From assembly GCA_903908605.1 (NCBI GenBank), contig CAIVSQ010000507.1, positions 1-64,000 of the forward strand: a stretch of 64,000 nt of DNA, in the 5' to 3' direction. Both the position numbers and the translations under genes were made by a program. This DNA comes from an uncultured Anaerolineae bacterium. Its GTDB lineage: Bacteria; Chloroflexota; Anaerolineae; Anaerolineales; Villigracilaceae. This document shows positions 9,631 to 19,294 of this stretch, piece by piece. How positions within the stretch are numbered: position 1 is the stretch's first letter; each line of letters begins with the position of its first letter. The notes beneath the pieces are model-generated. The model was not told the DNA's origin. It saw nothing but the letters and a program-made list of their open reading frames with translations, and searched no databases.

Positions 9631-11274
9631 ATGGATATGGATAATATACTTGGAATAAGCACGGCTGGTTGGTCAGATTCGGCGGATGCACCGTTGAGCC
9701 GTTTTCTGCCGCCAATTCCCGAAGGAACCAGCCGATCTTTTTTGGCCAGCCTGCCAGCATCAAATGCCTGGGTGCTTGACCCTTTTGCAGCCCTGCCGCG
9801 CTTACCTGTTGAAATGGCACGCAGCGGACAGCGCGTGCTGGTCACTGCCGGAAACCCGGTCAACCGCTTCCTGCTAGACCTGGCCGCTCACCCGCCGCGC
9901 GAACATGACTTGCAGGCTGCCCTGGCAGAAATGGCGATGACCCGCAAAGAAGGTAAGCGCCTCGAAACTCACCTGCTGGCTCTTTACAACACAATCTGTG
10001 AAAACTGTGGGCGAGTGCTGCCTGCCGAAGCTTTTTTATGGGAAGGCAAATCTGGCAAGCTGGTAGGACGTATCTATAATTGCAGCTGCGGAGACGGGGG
10101 TGAACATGAGGTCACACAAGCTGACCTGGACAATGCGGCTTTTTGGGCCCGTACGGATGGGTTGCACCGCTCCCGGGCACTCGAACGAGTAACGCCCGGG
10201 AACGACCCTGAACGGGGGGCTGTGGAAGAGGCGCTTCAATTTTACCCACCCAGGGCAGTCTACGCCCTGGGGACCATGATCAACCGGCTGGATAGCCTAT
10301 CCACATCAGTGGAACGCAGGCGTTGTATCAGCGCGCTGTTACTACATGCCGCCGACCTGGCCAACGCACTATGGCCTCATGGAAACGAACGACCCCGGCC
10401 GAGACAGCTCAGCTTTCCAGGTGTGTACCGGGAAAATAATGTATGGATGGCGCTGGAATCCGGCATCAAAGCTTGGGCGTCCTCGGAAAGCAGTGTTGCG
10501 CTAACGCTTTGGCCAGAGGACCCCCCAGAAAGTGGCGGAGTGTGCATATTTGAAGGACCACTGCGCGACCTGGCAGAAGACCTGCACGAACACTCATTTA
10601 AAGCCGTAGTAACTGCCATACCACGCCCCAACCAGGCTTTCTGGGCACTTTCCACATTGTGGGCGGGGTGGTTGTGGGGCCATGCTGCCGTGGGACCATT
10701 CAAAACAGTTTTACGCCGGCGCCGCTACGACTGGCAGTGGCATACCGAGGCACTCAGGGCGCTGCATCTCAACCTGGTCGAACTATTGCCCACCGAGACA
10801 CCCATTCTTGGCATGCTAGGGGAAGCCGAAGCTCCCTTTCTCAGCGCCGCCTTCCTGGCAGCCAAAACCAGCGGGCTGGATCTGATACACACAGATATAC
10901 GCAACGAGACAGGTACCGCCTTGTTTTTTTGGAAAACGATTCACAGAGATCCGAAGAAACAAGACAAAAAACCAAAGAACACCAAGAAAATATTAAAGCT
11001 AGATGTAAACTATACCCGCAAAATCATCCGGGAAATCTTGGAAGAACGCGGACAACCGGTGGCTTATTTACAACTTCACATTGCAATATTATCCGCCCTC
11101 GGGGATAAGGGAATGCTTGCTTGGGGCGATGAAATGATTTCCAATCTGGAAAAGAATATTCACACAGCACTTGAAGAGCACGATTTTACAAATATTGATG
11201 AGCATTCCGCTGTAGAAAACGGGCGCTGGGCACTCGAAAAATGGACCCGGCAGCAAACCTTAAAGGGACTGTAA
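9631..11274 (+). CDS. Zn-ribbon-containing DNA-methyltransferase-like protein with degenerate catalytic motifs
   Basis: 547 aa; VLDPFAALPRLPVEMARSGQRVLVTAGNPVNRFLL (SAM motif I-like), CENC...CSC Zn-ribbon-like, KAVVTAIPRPNQAFWALSTLWAGWLWG in the position of a DPPY-type motif. Confidence 0.6.
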   Translation: MDMDNILGISTAGWSDSADAPLSRFLPPIPEGTSRSFLASLPASNAWVLDPFAALPRLPVEMARSGQRVLVTAGNPVNRFLLDLAAHPPREHDLQAALAEMAMTRKEGKRLETHLLALYNTICENCGRVLPAEAFLWEGKSGKLVGRIYNCSCGDGGEHEVTQADLDNAAFWARTDGLHRSRALERVTPGNDPERGAVEEALQFYPPRAVYALGTMINRLDSLSTSVERRRCISALLLHAADLANALWPHGNERPRPRQLSFPGVYRENNVWMALESGIKAWASSESSVALTLWPEDPPESGGVCIFEGPLRDLAEDLHEHSFKAVVTAIPRPNQAFWALSTLWAGWLWGHAAVGPFKTVLRRRRYDWQWHTEALRALHLNLVELLPTETPILGMLGEAEAPFLSAAFLAAKTSGLDLIHTDIRNETGTALFFWKTIHRDPKKQDKKPKNTKKILKLDVNYTRKIIREILEERGQPVAYLQLHIAILSALGDKGMLAWGDEMISNLEKNIHTALEEHDFTNIDEHSAVENGRWALEKWTRQQTLKGL

Positions 11275-11278
11275 TTGA

Positions 11279-11307
11279 TAATTAATGCTTGAAACACGCA
11301 TTAATTA
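11279..11307. repeat. AT-rich inverted repeat between the MTase-like gene and the lipoprotein gene
   Basis: TAATTAATGC-N9-GCATTAATTA, 10-bp perfect arms. Confidence 0.45.
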
Positions 11308-11412
11308 ATGTCCAACTTATGTAATATGTCACTATTGTAATCACTGACATGGTTGTATAATCTTAAAAAAAAATATTTATCTAATTCGGTTGAATTGGAG
11401 GATACTGTGGGG

Positions 11413-12402
11413 ATGTATAAAACGCAATCGCCGTGGATATACTTGATCAGCGTTTTTACTTGCCTGTTTCTCGCCAGTTGCGCCGCCGAAGCCCCTACCG
11501 CACCAACCACACTCGCCCCCTGTCAATCCATCAATCCATTAATCTATACCGGTGATCAATACCCGGAAATGCAAAGCAACGAAGCGAAAAAAGTCGCCGA
11601 GGAAATTTTTGCTTTTGCACAAAACGGTGATATTCCCAAGGCCCGGCGCGAAGCGCTGCGATTCCTATGGTATGAAACCGAACGCTGGTCAGATGTGCAG
11701 TACCGGTCCTTTGAAGGCGGTCTGCCAAGTATCAGGGTTATCACCACATTCCTGACTCCCGGGTTGGTCAGGGCAATCGTGCTAAATCACCTCGTGTACA
11801 AGTATGACCCTCAAAATCCCCCCAACCTGGAGCAGGAAACACGATTGCGCCTGGAAGAATTGGACAAGCGCAATGAATTTGGTTTCCTGCTTATCATTCA
11901 ATCCGATACATCCACCATCCCGCATAATTTTTCCATCGCAGCGGGTGATATTTTGCTGCGTACCACTGCCGGGCGGCAGGTAAGCAGCACGCATAATGAC
12001 AATTTTGTAAATATACCGTTGCCTGGAATGGGGATCTACTCAGGCCTGTTGTTTTACCCTGCGGCAGCAATCATCAACAACAACTGCAGTCCTGTACTTG
12101 AGCCCAACATGGAAACATCCCTGTTGATGGTGGTCGATAATGCACGCTGGGCCGACCAGGTAAACATCGGCTTCACCTGGCATTATTCCATTCCGCTGTT
12201 CGTGGAGTTGAACAAACCCCTTTTTGACTTACGCAACGAACCGGTCGATAACCAAGACTATCTGAACGATGCCCCACAGATAGACATCCAATTCACCAAT
12301 GATAGCTTTAAGAATGGCGAGAAAAATAATATCGTCTGGCGAGAGGTCGGACGCTATATCTGGAACAAACTGATTCTCGACAATGTACCACAGGTACGAT
12401 AG
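11413..12402 (+). CDS. Hypothetical lipoprotein
   Basis: ATG 11413; signal peptide with lipobox-like LFLASC; no known domain recognised. Confidence 0.65.
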   Translation: MYKTQSPWIYLISVFTCLFLASCAAEAPTAPTTLAPCQSINPLIYTGDQYPEMQSNEAKKVAEEIFAFAQNGDIPKARREALRFLWYETERWSDVQYRSFEGGLPSIRVITTFLTPGLVRAIVLNHLVYKYDPQNPPNLEQETRLRLEELDKRNEFGFLLIIQSDTSTIPHNFSIAAGDILLRTTAGRQVSSTHNDNFVNIPLPGMGIYSGLLFYPAAAIINNNCSPVLEPNMETSLLMVVDNARWADQVNIGFTWHYSIPLFVELNKPLFDLRNEPVDNQDYLNDAPQIDIQFTNDSFKNGEKNNIVWREVGRYIWNKLILDNVPQVR

Positions 12403-12429
12403 GGCAGGCTATTCCCTTTGAAACAATAA

Positions 12430-12457
12430 GAGACCCCCGCTTTTACCCGGAGGTCTC
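12430..12457. terminator. Hairpin between convergent genes (lipoprotein / class A PBP)
   Basis: GAGACCCCCG-N8-CGGAGGTCTC, one mismatch. Confidence 0.6.
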
Positions 12458-12502
12458 ATTTCTTGAGCAATAAACTTGTTTGTCACTCCAATCTTGGATA
12501 TG

Positions 12503-15500
12503 TCAACCGGTGATGCCCGGCTCTGGGGTGGGGCTTGGGTCAACAACCCCTGGGGTGGGAACAGGCTCAGTGGGTGTCGGCACAACCGGGGGTATATCCG
12601 TTGGGACAGGCGGAATATCTGTCGGGCTTGGTGGAATTTCGGTGGGCAGCGGTGGTGGGGTAAGCGTGGGTACTGGGCTGGGTGTGGGCATCTCAGTCGG
12701 TGGAGTGTAATCAACACGAAAATGAACCACTTTTTGGGCAAATCCACCGTCAGCATTTTCAATGCGCAAACGCAAGCTGTAGTCCCCGTTCCCGAGTTCC
12801 GCCAGATTCCATGTCATGATGTCACGGGGGTCAGGAACCTGGGCATCGGTATTGAATAGCACCTGCCAGTCATTATCGGCGGGGTCGAGGCCATGCGCAT
12901 ATTCCAGTTTCCAAATCTCAAATTCGGTTGTAGCACTGGCGACAACTCGGAGGTCGACAAACTCATCAGTAAGCACATCACCGTCTTGGATATTCTCGAT
13001 CGAAAGGCGGACATGCGGCGAGCTATCCTTACATTCCTGATCAGGTGTAAAGAAGATTGGCCGTTCAAAACCCAATTCAGCAGCAAAAGCCCGCCCGGCA
13101 TCATCTTTACGCAACCAGTACTGCGCTTCCTTATCTTTGACATTCAATGTCATCTTCTTGTCAACATAATCGGCACATGCCGGGGTCGCCAACAGTCCAG
13201 TCCAGGTATCCAGGGTCACTTCTTTCCACAAATCTTGGTCGGCTGGCAAGGGCGGCTGATCAGCAGCAAACACTTCGCCACGTTGCAAGGGACACCATGT
13301 AGAGGGTTCGGTACCTGATACCGCACAAATAACACGATCAACGATACCGGCAGGGCGTTGGAAGGAGGTGGGCTCGCCTCCGGTAAGAACCGGTATGGCA
13401 TAGGTCATAAAGCCAGCCCAAATAGGTGCCGCACCCGAAAGACCAGTAGTATTCTGCATGGGGGTGTAATCTGCATTGCCGACCCAGACACCCACAGCAA
13501 GATCAGGGCTATAACCCATTGTCCAGTTATCGCGAAAATCATTGGTAGTACCTGTTTTAGCTGCCACCCGGTTATTAAAACCAAGGTTGATAACCGGGTT
13601 ATTACCAAACATGGGCCGGCGGGCCTCGTAATCTGATAGCATGGACGAGATCAGGTAAGCGTGTTCGGGTCTGATGACCTGCTCACCAGCCGGCGGGGTA
13701 TATTGGTAGATCAGATTTCCAGCGTTATCGGTAATTTTCAGGATGGAAACGGGTGGAATTTTCAGGCCATTGTTGGCGAAGACGGCGTAAGCACCGGTCA
13801 TCTCCAGCAAGCTGACTTCGCCGCCACCGAGAGCGAGGGCCAAGCCATAATCCGTGCGGGTAAGACTGGTAATGCCCAATTTCCCGGCCATGCCTATCAA
13901 CCCTTCTTTTGCGGGTGTGGCCGGATCGTCATAAATCCCCACATACTGTAGAGCCTTTACCGCCGGGATGTTGTATGAATTGGAAAGCGCGGTGCGCATG
14001 GTAACTGGGCCATGGAAACGGCCGTCATAATTAACCGGCAAGTATGGGGCGCTGGTGTCGTTAGGATCCCCTGAAGGTGCAAAGCTGCTGGGAATATCCC
14101 AAATCAGAGTGGAAGGTGTCCAGCCTTTTTCGAAAGCAGCGGCGTAGGTAAAGGGCTTGATGGATGAACCCGGCTGCCGGGTCTGGCTGATAGCCATGTT
14201 GACCTGACCCTGGATGGCATCATTATAAAAATCGGTTGAGCCAACCATGGCAAGGATCTCACCGCTGGTGGGTTTAATTGCTACCAGGGCACCATCCAGG
14301 GCGTTATTAGCAATCAACGCGGCAACCTGATCCTTGACAATTTGCTGAGCGGTATCCTGCATGGCAGCGTCCAGTGTTGTTGTGACACTAAAACCGGAGC
14401 GGTAAAGTGTCTGGGCGTCAAACTGGTTTTCCAACTGGGCACGCACAAACTGCACCCAATGCGGGAAGCGCATCTGTATATCAGGGGCAGGGAAAGTAAA
14501 TTCCTCGATTTGCTTGCTGGCTTGCAGGGCAGCATCAATATCCACGCAAACCGGGCTGGTGTCATTTGAAACCTGGATGCAATTACGCGTAACACTTAAA
14601 TCGTATATTAAGGAAAGCACATCGCGATGGCGCCCAAGGGTGACATCACGATTGGAATGCACATCGTAGACAGAGGGCGCTTGGGGAAGCCCTGCCAGGA
14701 AAGAAGCCTGGGCCAGGGTCAGATCATCGGCAAGACGACTGTTTTTGGAAGTTCCTTCAGGATGGCGGGGCGTGGGCTGCCCATCAATCCCCAGGCCAAA
14801 GTATGTTTCAGCGGCAGCTTCGATGCCATAAGCCAGGTTGCCATAATATATCTCGTTGAGATAAAGCTCAAGAATGTCATCCTTGCTGTAGCGCCGGGTA
14901 ATTTCTGCCGCGAGGATGATCTCTCGCAACTTTCTCATATAGGTGCGTTGAACACGTTCGTCGGGTGAGAGCAGCAACGCGCGGGCCAACTGCTGAGTAA
15001 TGGTGGAGCCACCTGTTCCCTGCCCGCCAGTGGTGAAGTTTTCCCAGACTGCGCGCATAATGGCGACCGGGTCAAAACCCGGGTGGGTGTAAAAATCCTT
15101 GTCTTCTGTGGCAATGGTGGCAGCAACCAGGTAGGGTGAAATTTCACCAATTTTTACAAATGTACGCCGGCCGGCATTAGGATCGAGAATTTCATACAAC
15201 GGGTTGCCATTGCGGTCAAGGATGCGGGTGGTTTCAAATTTGGCAGAACGTTGGCGTAAATCATCGACCGATGGCAGAGTTTTGGCAATGGCATTGTAGG
15301 CCATCACTGCCGCGATAGCCGCGATAATGATGAAAAAAACTACCCCAAAAAGCGTCACAACCAGGCCGCGAACCAGGCAACCCCAGCCACCTGATTTTCC
15401 CACTGCCCGGCGACGCGGGCTATAAGTCGATCTAGCCCCTGTGGGAATGGCTACAGGGTTGACCGACGTGGCATTCAAATCGAGCTGATCGACCTGCTCG

Positions 15501-15664
15501 GGAAGTTGAAAATCCGGGTACGGATTATTGCCATAATCGGGAAAGAGCGGCGGTGGGCTGGTACGATTGGACGAACCGCCACCAGGAGACATGGTCTGCG
15601 ATTTTGCCGGATCGCTGTTGGGCTGCCGGCGAGGGGGAACCTGGTTTGGTTGAGTATCTGGCAT
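12503..15664 (-). CDS. Class A penicillin-binding protein (transglycosylase/transpeptidase) with Pro/Thr-rich tail
   Basis: 1053 aa; ATEDKDFYTHPGFDPVAIMRA, GGSTITQQLARALLL, SxxK in RQPGSSIKPFTYAAAFEKGW, SNSYNIPAVKAL, AAKTGTTNDFRDNW. Confidence 0.95.
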   Translation of the reverse strand: MPDTQPNQVPPRRQPNSDPAKSQTMSPGGGSSNRTSPPPLFPDYGNNPYPDFQLPEQVDQLDLNATSVNPVAIPTGARSTYSPRRRAVGKSGGWGCLVRGLVVTLFGVVFFIIIAAIAAVMAYNAIAKTLPSVDDLRQRSAKFETTRILDRNGNPLYEILDPNAGRRTFVKIGEISPYLVAATIATEDKDFYTHPGFDPVAIMRAVWENFTTGGQGTGGSTITQQLARALLLSPDERVQRTYMRKLREIILAAEITRRYSKDDILELYLNEIYYGNLAYGIEAAAETYFGLGIDGQPTPRHPEGTSKNSRLADDLTLAQASFLAGLPQAPSVYDVHSNRDVTLGRHRDVLSLIYDLSVTRNCIQVSNDTSPVCVDIDAALQASKQIEEFTFPAPDIQMRFPHWVQFVRAQLENQFDAQTLYRSGFSVTTTLDAAMQDTAQQIVKDQVAALIANNALDGALVAIKPTSGEILAMVGSTDFYNDAIQGQVNMAISQTRQPGSSIKPFTYAAAFEKGWTPSTLIWDIPSSFAPSGDPNDTSAPYLPVNYDGRFHGPVTMRTALSNSYNIPAVKALQYVGIYDDPATPAKEGLIGMAGKLGITSLTRTDYGLALALGGGEVSLLEMTGAYAVFANNGLKIPPVSILKITDNAGNLIYQYTPPAGEQVIRPEHAYLISSMLSDYEARRPMFGNNPVINLGFNNRVAAKTGTTNDFRDNWTMGYSPDLAVGVWVGNADYTPMQNTTGLSGAAPIWAGFMTYAIPVLTGGEPTSFQRPAGIVDRVICAVSGTEPSTWCPLQRGEVFAADQPPLPADQDLWKEVTLDTWTGLLATPACADYVDKKMTLNVKDKEAQYWLRKDDAGRAFAAELGFERPIFFTPDQECKDSSPHVRLSIENIQDGDVLTDEFVDLRVVASATTEFEIWKLEYAHGLDPADNDWQVLFNTDAQVPDPRDIMTWNLAELGNGDYSLRLRIENADGGFAQKVVHFRVDYTPPTEMPTPSPVPTLTPPPLPTEIPPSPTDIPPVPTDIPPVVPTPTEPVPTPGVVDPSPTPEPGITG

Positions 15665-15668
15665 ATTA

Positions 15669-16136
15669 TTATGTGCCGCGGGTCTTCACCAACACCGTCC
15701 ACGAGCCTTTCATGCTGGTTTCACCGTTCTGCTTGACAACGTGTGCGCCAAGTGTAACCGAACCACCACCCAAGCGAGGCAGTGCCTTGGTTTCGACCAC
15801 GTCCATTTCGACATGGATGGTATCGCCAATAAAAATAGGTTTGACGAATTTCCATTCACCAACTTCACGGAAGGCAATGACATTTGCGCCAAGCACCCCG
15901 GTTTGAACCGCCAAGCCTGAAGCAACCGCCAACCCGAGCAAACCATGGGCAATGCGCTGCCCAAAAGGAGTGGCTTTGGCAAATTCAGCGTCAGTATGGA
16001 TCTGGTTAAAATCGCCCGAAAGACCAGCGAAAGAGGCGATATCGTGCTCGGTGATTGTGCGCCCGGCGGAGCGCATCTTTTGACCAACCTGAAAATCATC
16101 AAAGAATAAACCAGAGTTTAATGGCAAATCGGACAT
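15669..16136 (-). CDS. MaoC-like dehydratase / hotdog protein
   Basis: 155 aa; FDDFQVGQKMRSAGRTITEHDIASFAGLSGDFNQIHTDAEFAKATPFGQRIAHGLLGL. Confidence 0.92.
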   Translation of the reverse strand: MSDLPLNSGLFFDDFQVGQKMRSAGRTITEHDIASFAGLSGDFNQIHTDAEFAKATPFGQRIAHGLLGLAVASGLAVQTGVLGANVIAFREVGEWKFVKPIFIGDTIHVEMDVVETKALPRLGGGSVTLGAHVVKQNGETSMKGSWTVLVKTRGT

Positions 16137-16264
16137 GCTCTTCTCCTGTAAAACTTAATATATGGTTACATCCGGCGTATTTGCGATGGACCTTCTTATT
16201 ATAAACGTCGAAGGGAGTGAAAAAGTTTCACTTTGAGACTTCCAATTGGCGTATAATTTTTTAT

Positions 16265-16645
16265 ATGGAAGATCTCATTTCGTACCATTTCATCGATGAA
16301 GCCATCGAGGTTTCATTTTTTACCCCACCCGTTTACGAAAAAAGCCCCACCTGCCCGGACAATTTTCGGTGGCATGGGGAGCTTTTTGAAATCAAGGAAC
16401 ATCTCGCGGAGTGGTCGGATTTCACCCGGCGAGGACGGGCGGCACGTAACATGCAACCCGGGCACATGACGGTCGCCGCTGGACGCGGTTCACTGGGAGT
16501 TGGACGTTTCTTTTTCCGTGTTAGCACCCAGGCAGGACGAATTTTTGAACTATATTACGACCGTGCTCCGAAAGACGCGCTGCACCGCAAAGGTGACTGG
16601 TACCTTTACCGGGAACTGGGACCCCGGGGAGCCAATGTTGCGTAA
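16265..16645 (+). CDS. DUF6504-like protein
   Basis: Start ATG 16265 inside ORF 16217; FIDEAIEVSFFTPPVYEKSPTCPDNFRWHGELFEIKEHLAEWSDFTRRGRAARNM...GVGRFFFRVSTQAGRIFELYYDRAPKDALHRKGDWYLYREL. Confidence 0.75.
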   Translation: MEDLISYHFIDEAIEVSFFTPPVYEKSPTCPDNFRWHGELFEIKEHLAEWSDFTRRGRAARNMQPGHMTVAAGRGSLGVGRFFFRVSTQAGRIFELYYDRAPKDALHRKGDWYLYRELGPRGANVA

Positions 16646-16669
16646 ACCAGGGTAAGTAAATATCGATAA

Positions 16670-17308
16670 TCAGGATTGTCTGGCATGCTGGGAAGCATAC
16701 ACAATGGCCTGGTTACGATCCTCGAGGTTAAGTTTTTTCAAGATATTAAATACATGCACTCGAACCGTAGATGGGCTGACGCTAAGATGACGGGCAATTT
16801 GCTCATTGGAAAATCCCTTACCAACCAGTGCAAGGACATCCTCTTCCCGCTCGGTCAGTACCCCAAGGGACGTATCAGCCTTGTGGCCACGAACACCGCT
16901 CATTAATTTCAGAACAACATCCTGGGGCAGGTAGGGTTTACCCGAGGCTACTACACGCAACCCCATAATAAACTGATCACTGGAAGCGTCCTTAAGCACA
17001 TAACCAAGGGCACCTGCCTGAACAGCCGCGATGACTAATTCATCATTAACCGAGCTGGTAATTGCGATGATACGCGCGGAGGGATCGGCTTTCAAGATTT
17101 CTCCGATGGCCTGCACCCCGCTCTTGACAGGGAGATTGAGATCCATGACGATCACATCGGGACGCAGTTCATGCGCAGCGGATATGGCGCGTTCGCCATC
17201 TTCAATTTGTCCAATCACGACAAAATCGTCCTGGAGCGAAATGGCTGTCCGCATTGCCTCGCGGAACATCGGGTGATCATCAACAATAAGTACGCGGTAT
17301 GGTTTCAT
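16670..17308 (-). CDS. NarL/LuxR-family response regulator
   Basis: 212 aa; VLIVDDHPMFREAM, DVIVMDLNLPVKSG, C-terminal LTEREEDVLALVGKGFSNEQIARHLSVSPSTVRVHVFNILKKL. Confidence 0.95.
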   Translation of the reverse strand: MKPYRVLIVDDHPMFREAMRTAISLQDDFVVIGQIEDGERAISAAHELRPDVIVMDLNLPVKSGVQAIGEILKADPSARIIAITSSVNDELVIAAVQAGALGYVLKDASSDQFIMGLRVVASGKPYLPQDVVLKLMSGVRGHKADTSLGVLTEREEDVLALVGKGFSNEQIARHLSVSPSTVRVHVFNILKKLNLEDRNQAIVYASQHARQS

Positions 17309-17332
17309 GTAATTCCTCTTCGATCAGGCAGC

Positions 17333-19249
17333 CTACGACATATTAACTGACATATTAATTATTGTACCCGAACCTGGGGAAGAGAGTATCTTTAACTGAC
17401 CTCCCAAACGCTCTGCGCGTTCGGTCATCGTGGAAAGCCCTAGGCCACCTCGGCGAACATCTGCAGGAGAAAAGCCCTTGCCATTGTCACTGATGTTCAA
17501 TTCCAAATGTTGATCATCCCCTTCAACCGTGACTTCCACCTGCGTGGAACGGGAATGCTTAAGGGAGTTATTAAGCGCTTCCATGGTAATGGAGTACAGC
17601 TCCCGGTCCCATTCATGAGGCCATACAACCGTCTCGGAAATAACCAACTTCGCTTGCACATTTGCACGGCGTTCAACGGCATCAAGGCGGGTTTGTATGG
17701 CTTCAACAAAATGAATCTCATCCGCAGAAACCAGGCGCAGTTCATACAACAACAGGCGCATTTCACGCAAAGCCAGCTGCGCACTGGCAGATAGATGGTC
17801 GAGTGTGGATTTCAAACTGTCAGGTTTGGTCTCAGCGGTCTTTCGGGCAATATCGGCTGTAAAGACAAGACTGTGCAAGGACTGCACAACTGAGTCGTGT
17901 AAATCTCGAGCCAAGCGCCGGCGCTCATGCTGAGTGGCATCGTAAGAAGTCAATTCACGCATCTGAGCGTTCTGGAGAATAACACCTAATTCATCGGAAA
18001 GCGCCCCAATTAAAGAAATTTCCTCAACCTTGAATTTATGAGGAAGTTCCCAAAAACAGGCGAAAATACCAAAGTCCTGTTCCTGAACTCTGACCAGCTT
18101 TGTTGTACAAGTCAGGAAACCCGCCTGGCGAATTTCCGCTGGAAAATCATCGGGAACCCTGCCATCCACCCTGGCGATCACATTCGAGTTATTAGGCAAC
18201 CATTCAAACTTCAAAGTAGCCAGCTGGCTACCCTCCATTACCTCAATACCATTGGAGACCGAACAGGCTAACAAGTTCATTTCATTGGTGGATTCATAAT
18301 AACAAACAGCACTGCAATCTAATGTGATACGGATTCTCTCGAGCGACTGTTCGAGTACGCTTTGCAAGGGGAGTGATTTTCCGCTTAACAATATCATTTC
18401 ATAGAGACCGGCAAGTTTCTGAGTCTGGTCTGCCATTTGCCTTGCAAGCGTATCCTGAACTTCAAATAGGTGCTTCTCTAATAAACCACGTGTGTAAATT
18501 TCACCTTCAAGACCCCTGATGGTCGTCCTTAGCTGTTCAGTTTGTTGTACCACCACGCGACGCAAATCGGTAAATACAATCCCTGATATGATCAGGCCGA
18601 GGAAGGAAAAACCTATCGGCATCAGGTTGATCCCGAGGGCATTTTCAGGCAACAGACGGTAAACAACATAAGAAGAATAGGGCAACATGATGCCAACAGC
18701 CAACAAGACAGCATTATTCCGTTGCCACCCCACTGTGCTTCTGATCACCAAAAGAATAAGAAACAAGGATATACCAAGCAAAATCAACTGGTAGACAGTC
18801 CACAAAGAAAACAAAGGACCATGTGGAGGAACAAAAATGTCTTTCATGAAAGGACCCGCGTTAACCTCACCATAGGCAAGGTGATGAAGCGGGTTACTCA
18901 CCCCCATGATAAAAAAACCAAACGTAATCATCCAAAGCACTGGGAAAAAATGGCGGGGAAGGTCGTTTATTTCAAAATATTCGCAAATAAAATTGATCAA
19001 CAATGTGTTGAACAGTAATGTAAAGAGCCCCTCCCACAAAATAAAGAACATTTTCAAACCAACATCTTGGGCAGAAACTTCCAAGGCGCTAAAAGAAGCC
19101 CACAAAGAAATCAGGAACATGATGATGGCAAGTTTTATCAGGCCAGGTTGATTACGCTCCTGCCAGTTTATCCATGCCGCCACCAGTGTGACAAGACTGG
19201 CGAGAATGTATAAGTAAATCGTCGAATTAAATTCCCAAGCAACCATCAT
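17333..19249 (-). CDS. Membrane sensor histidine kinase (HisKA_3, NarX-like) with N-terminal multi-TM region
   Basis: 638 aa; RRRLARDLHDSVVQSLHSLVFTADIARK; ALNNSLKHSRSTQVEV; DNGKGFSPADVRRGGLGLSTMTERAERLGG; adjacent to NarL-type RR. Confidence 0.93.
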   Translation of the reverse strand: MMVAWEFNSTIYLYILASLVTLVAAWINWQERNQPGLIKLAIIMFLISLWASFSALEVSAQDVGLKMFFILWEGLFTLLFNTLLINFICEYFEINDLPRHFFPVLWMITFGFFIMGVSNPLHHLAYGEVNAGPFMKDIFVPPHGPLFSLWTVYQLILLGISLFLILLVIRSTVGWQRNNAVLLAVGIMLPYSSYVVYRLLPENALGINLMPIGFSFLGLIISGIVFTDLRRVVVQQTEQLRTTIRGLEGEIYTRGLLEKHLFEVQDTLARQMADQTQKLAGLYEMILLSGKSLPLQSVLEQSLERIRITLDCSAVCYYESTNEMNLLACSVSNGIEVMEGSQLATLKFEWLPNNSNVIARVDGRVPDDFPAEIRQAGFLTCTTKLVRVQEQDFGIFACFWELPHKFKVEEISLIGALSDELGVILQNAQMRELTSYDATQHERRRLARDLHDSVVQSLHSLVFTADIARKTAETKPDSLKSTLDHLSASAQLALREMRLLLYELRLVSADEIHFVEAIQTRLDAVERRANVQAKLVISETVVWPHEWDRELYSITMEALNNSLKHSRSTQVEVTVEGDDQHLELNISDNGKGFSPADVRRGGLGLSTMTERAERLGGQLKILSSPGSGTIINMSVNMS

Positions 19250-19294
19250 TCCGCCCGAAGATACTAAATTATCCTGAATAAAACGAGTCGGCTG

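Noticed and set aside
12580-12715. Repetitive GGTGGG-type tract suggesting a CRISPR or satellite
   Set aside because: No constant repeat and spacer structure; it encodes the Pro/Thr tail of the PBP.
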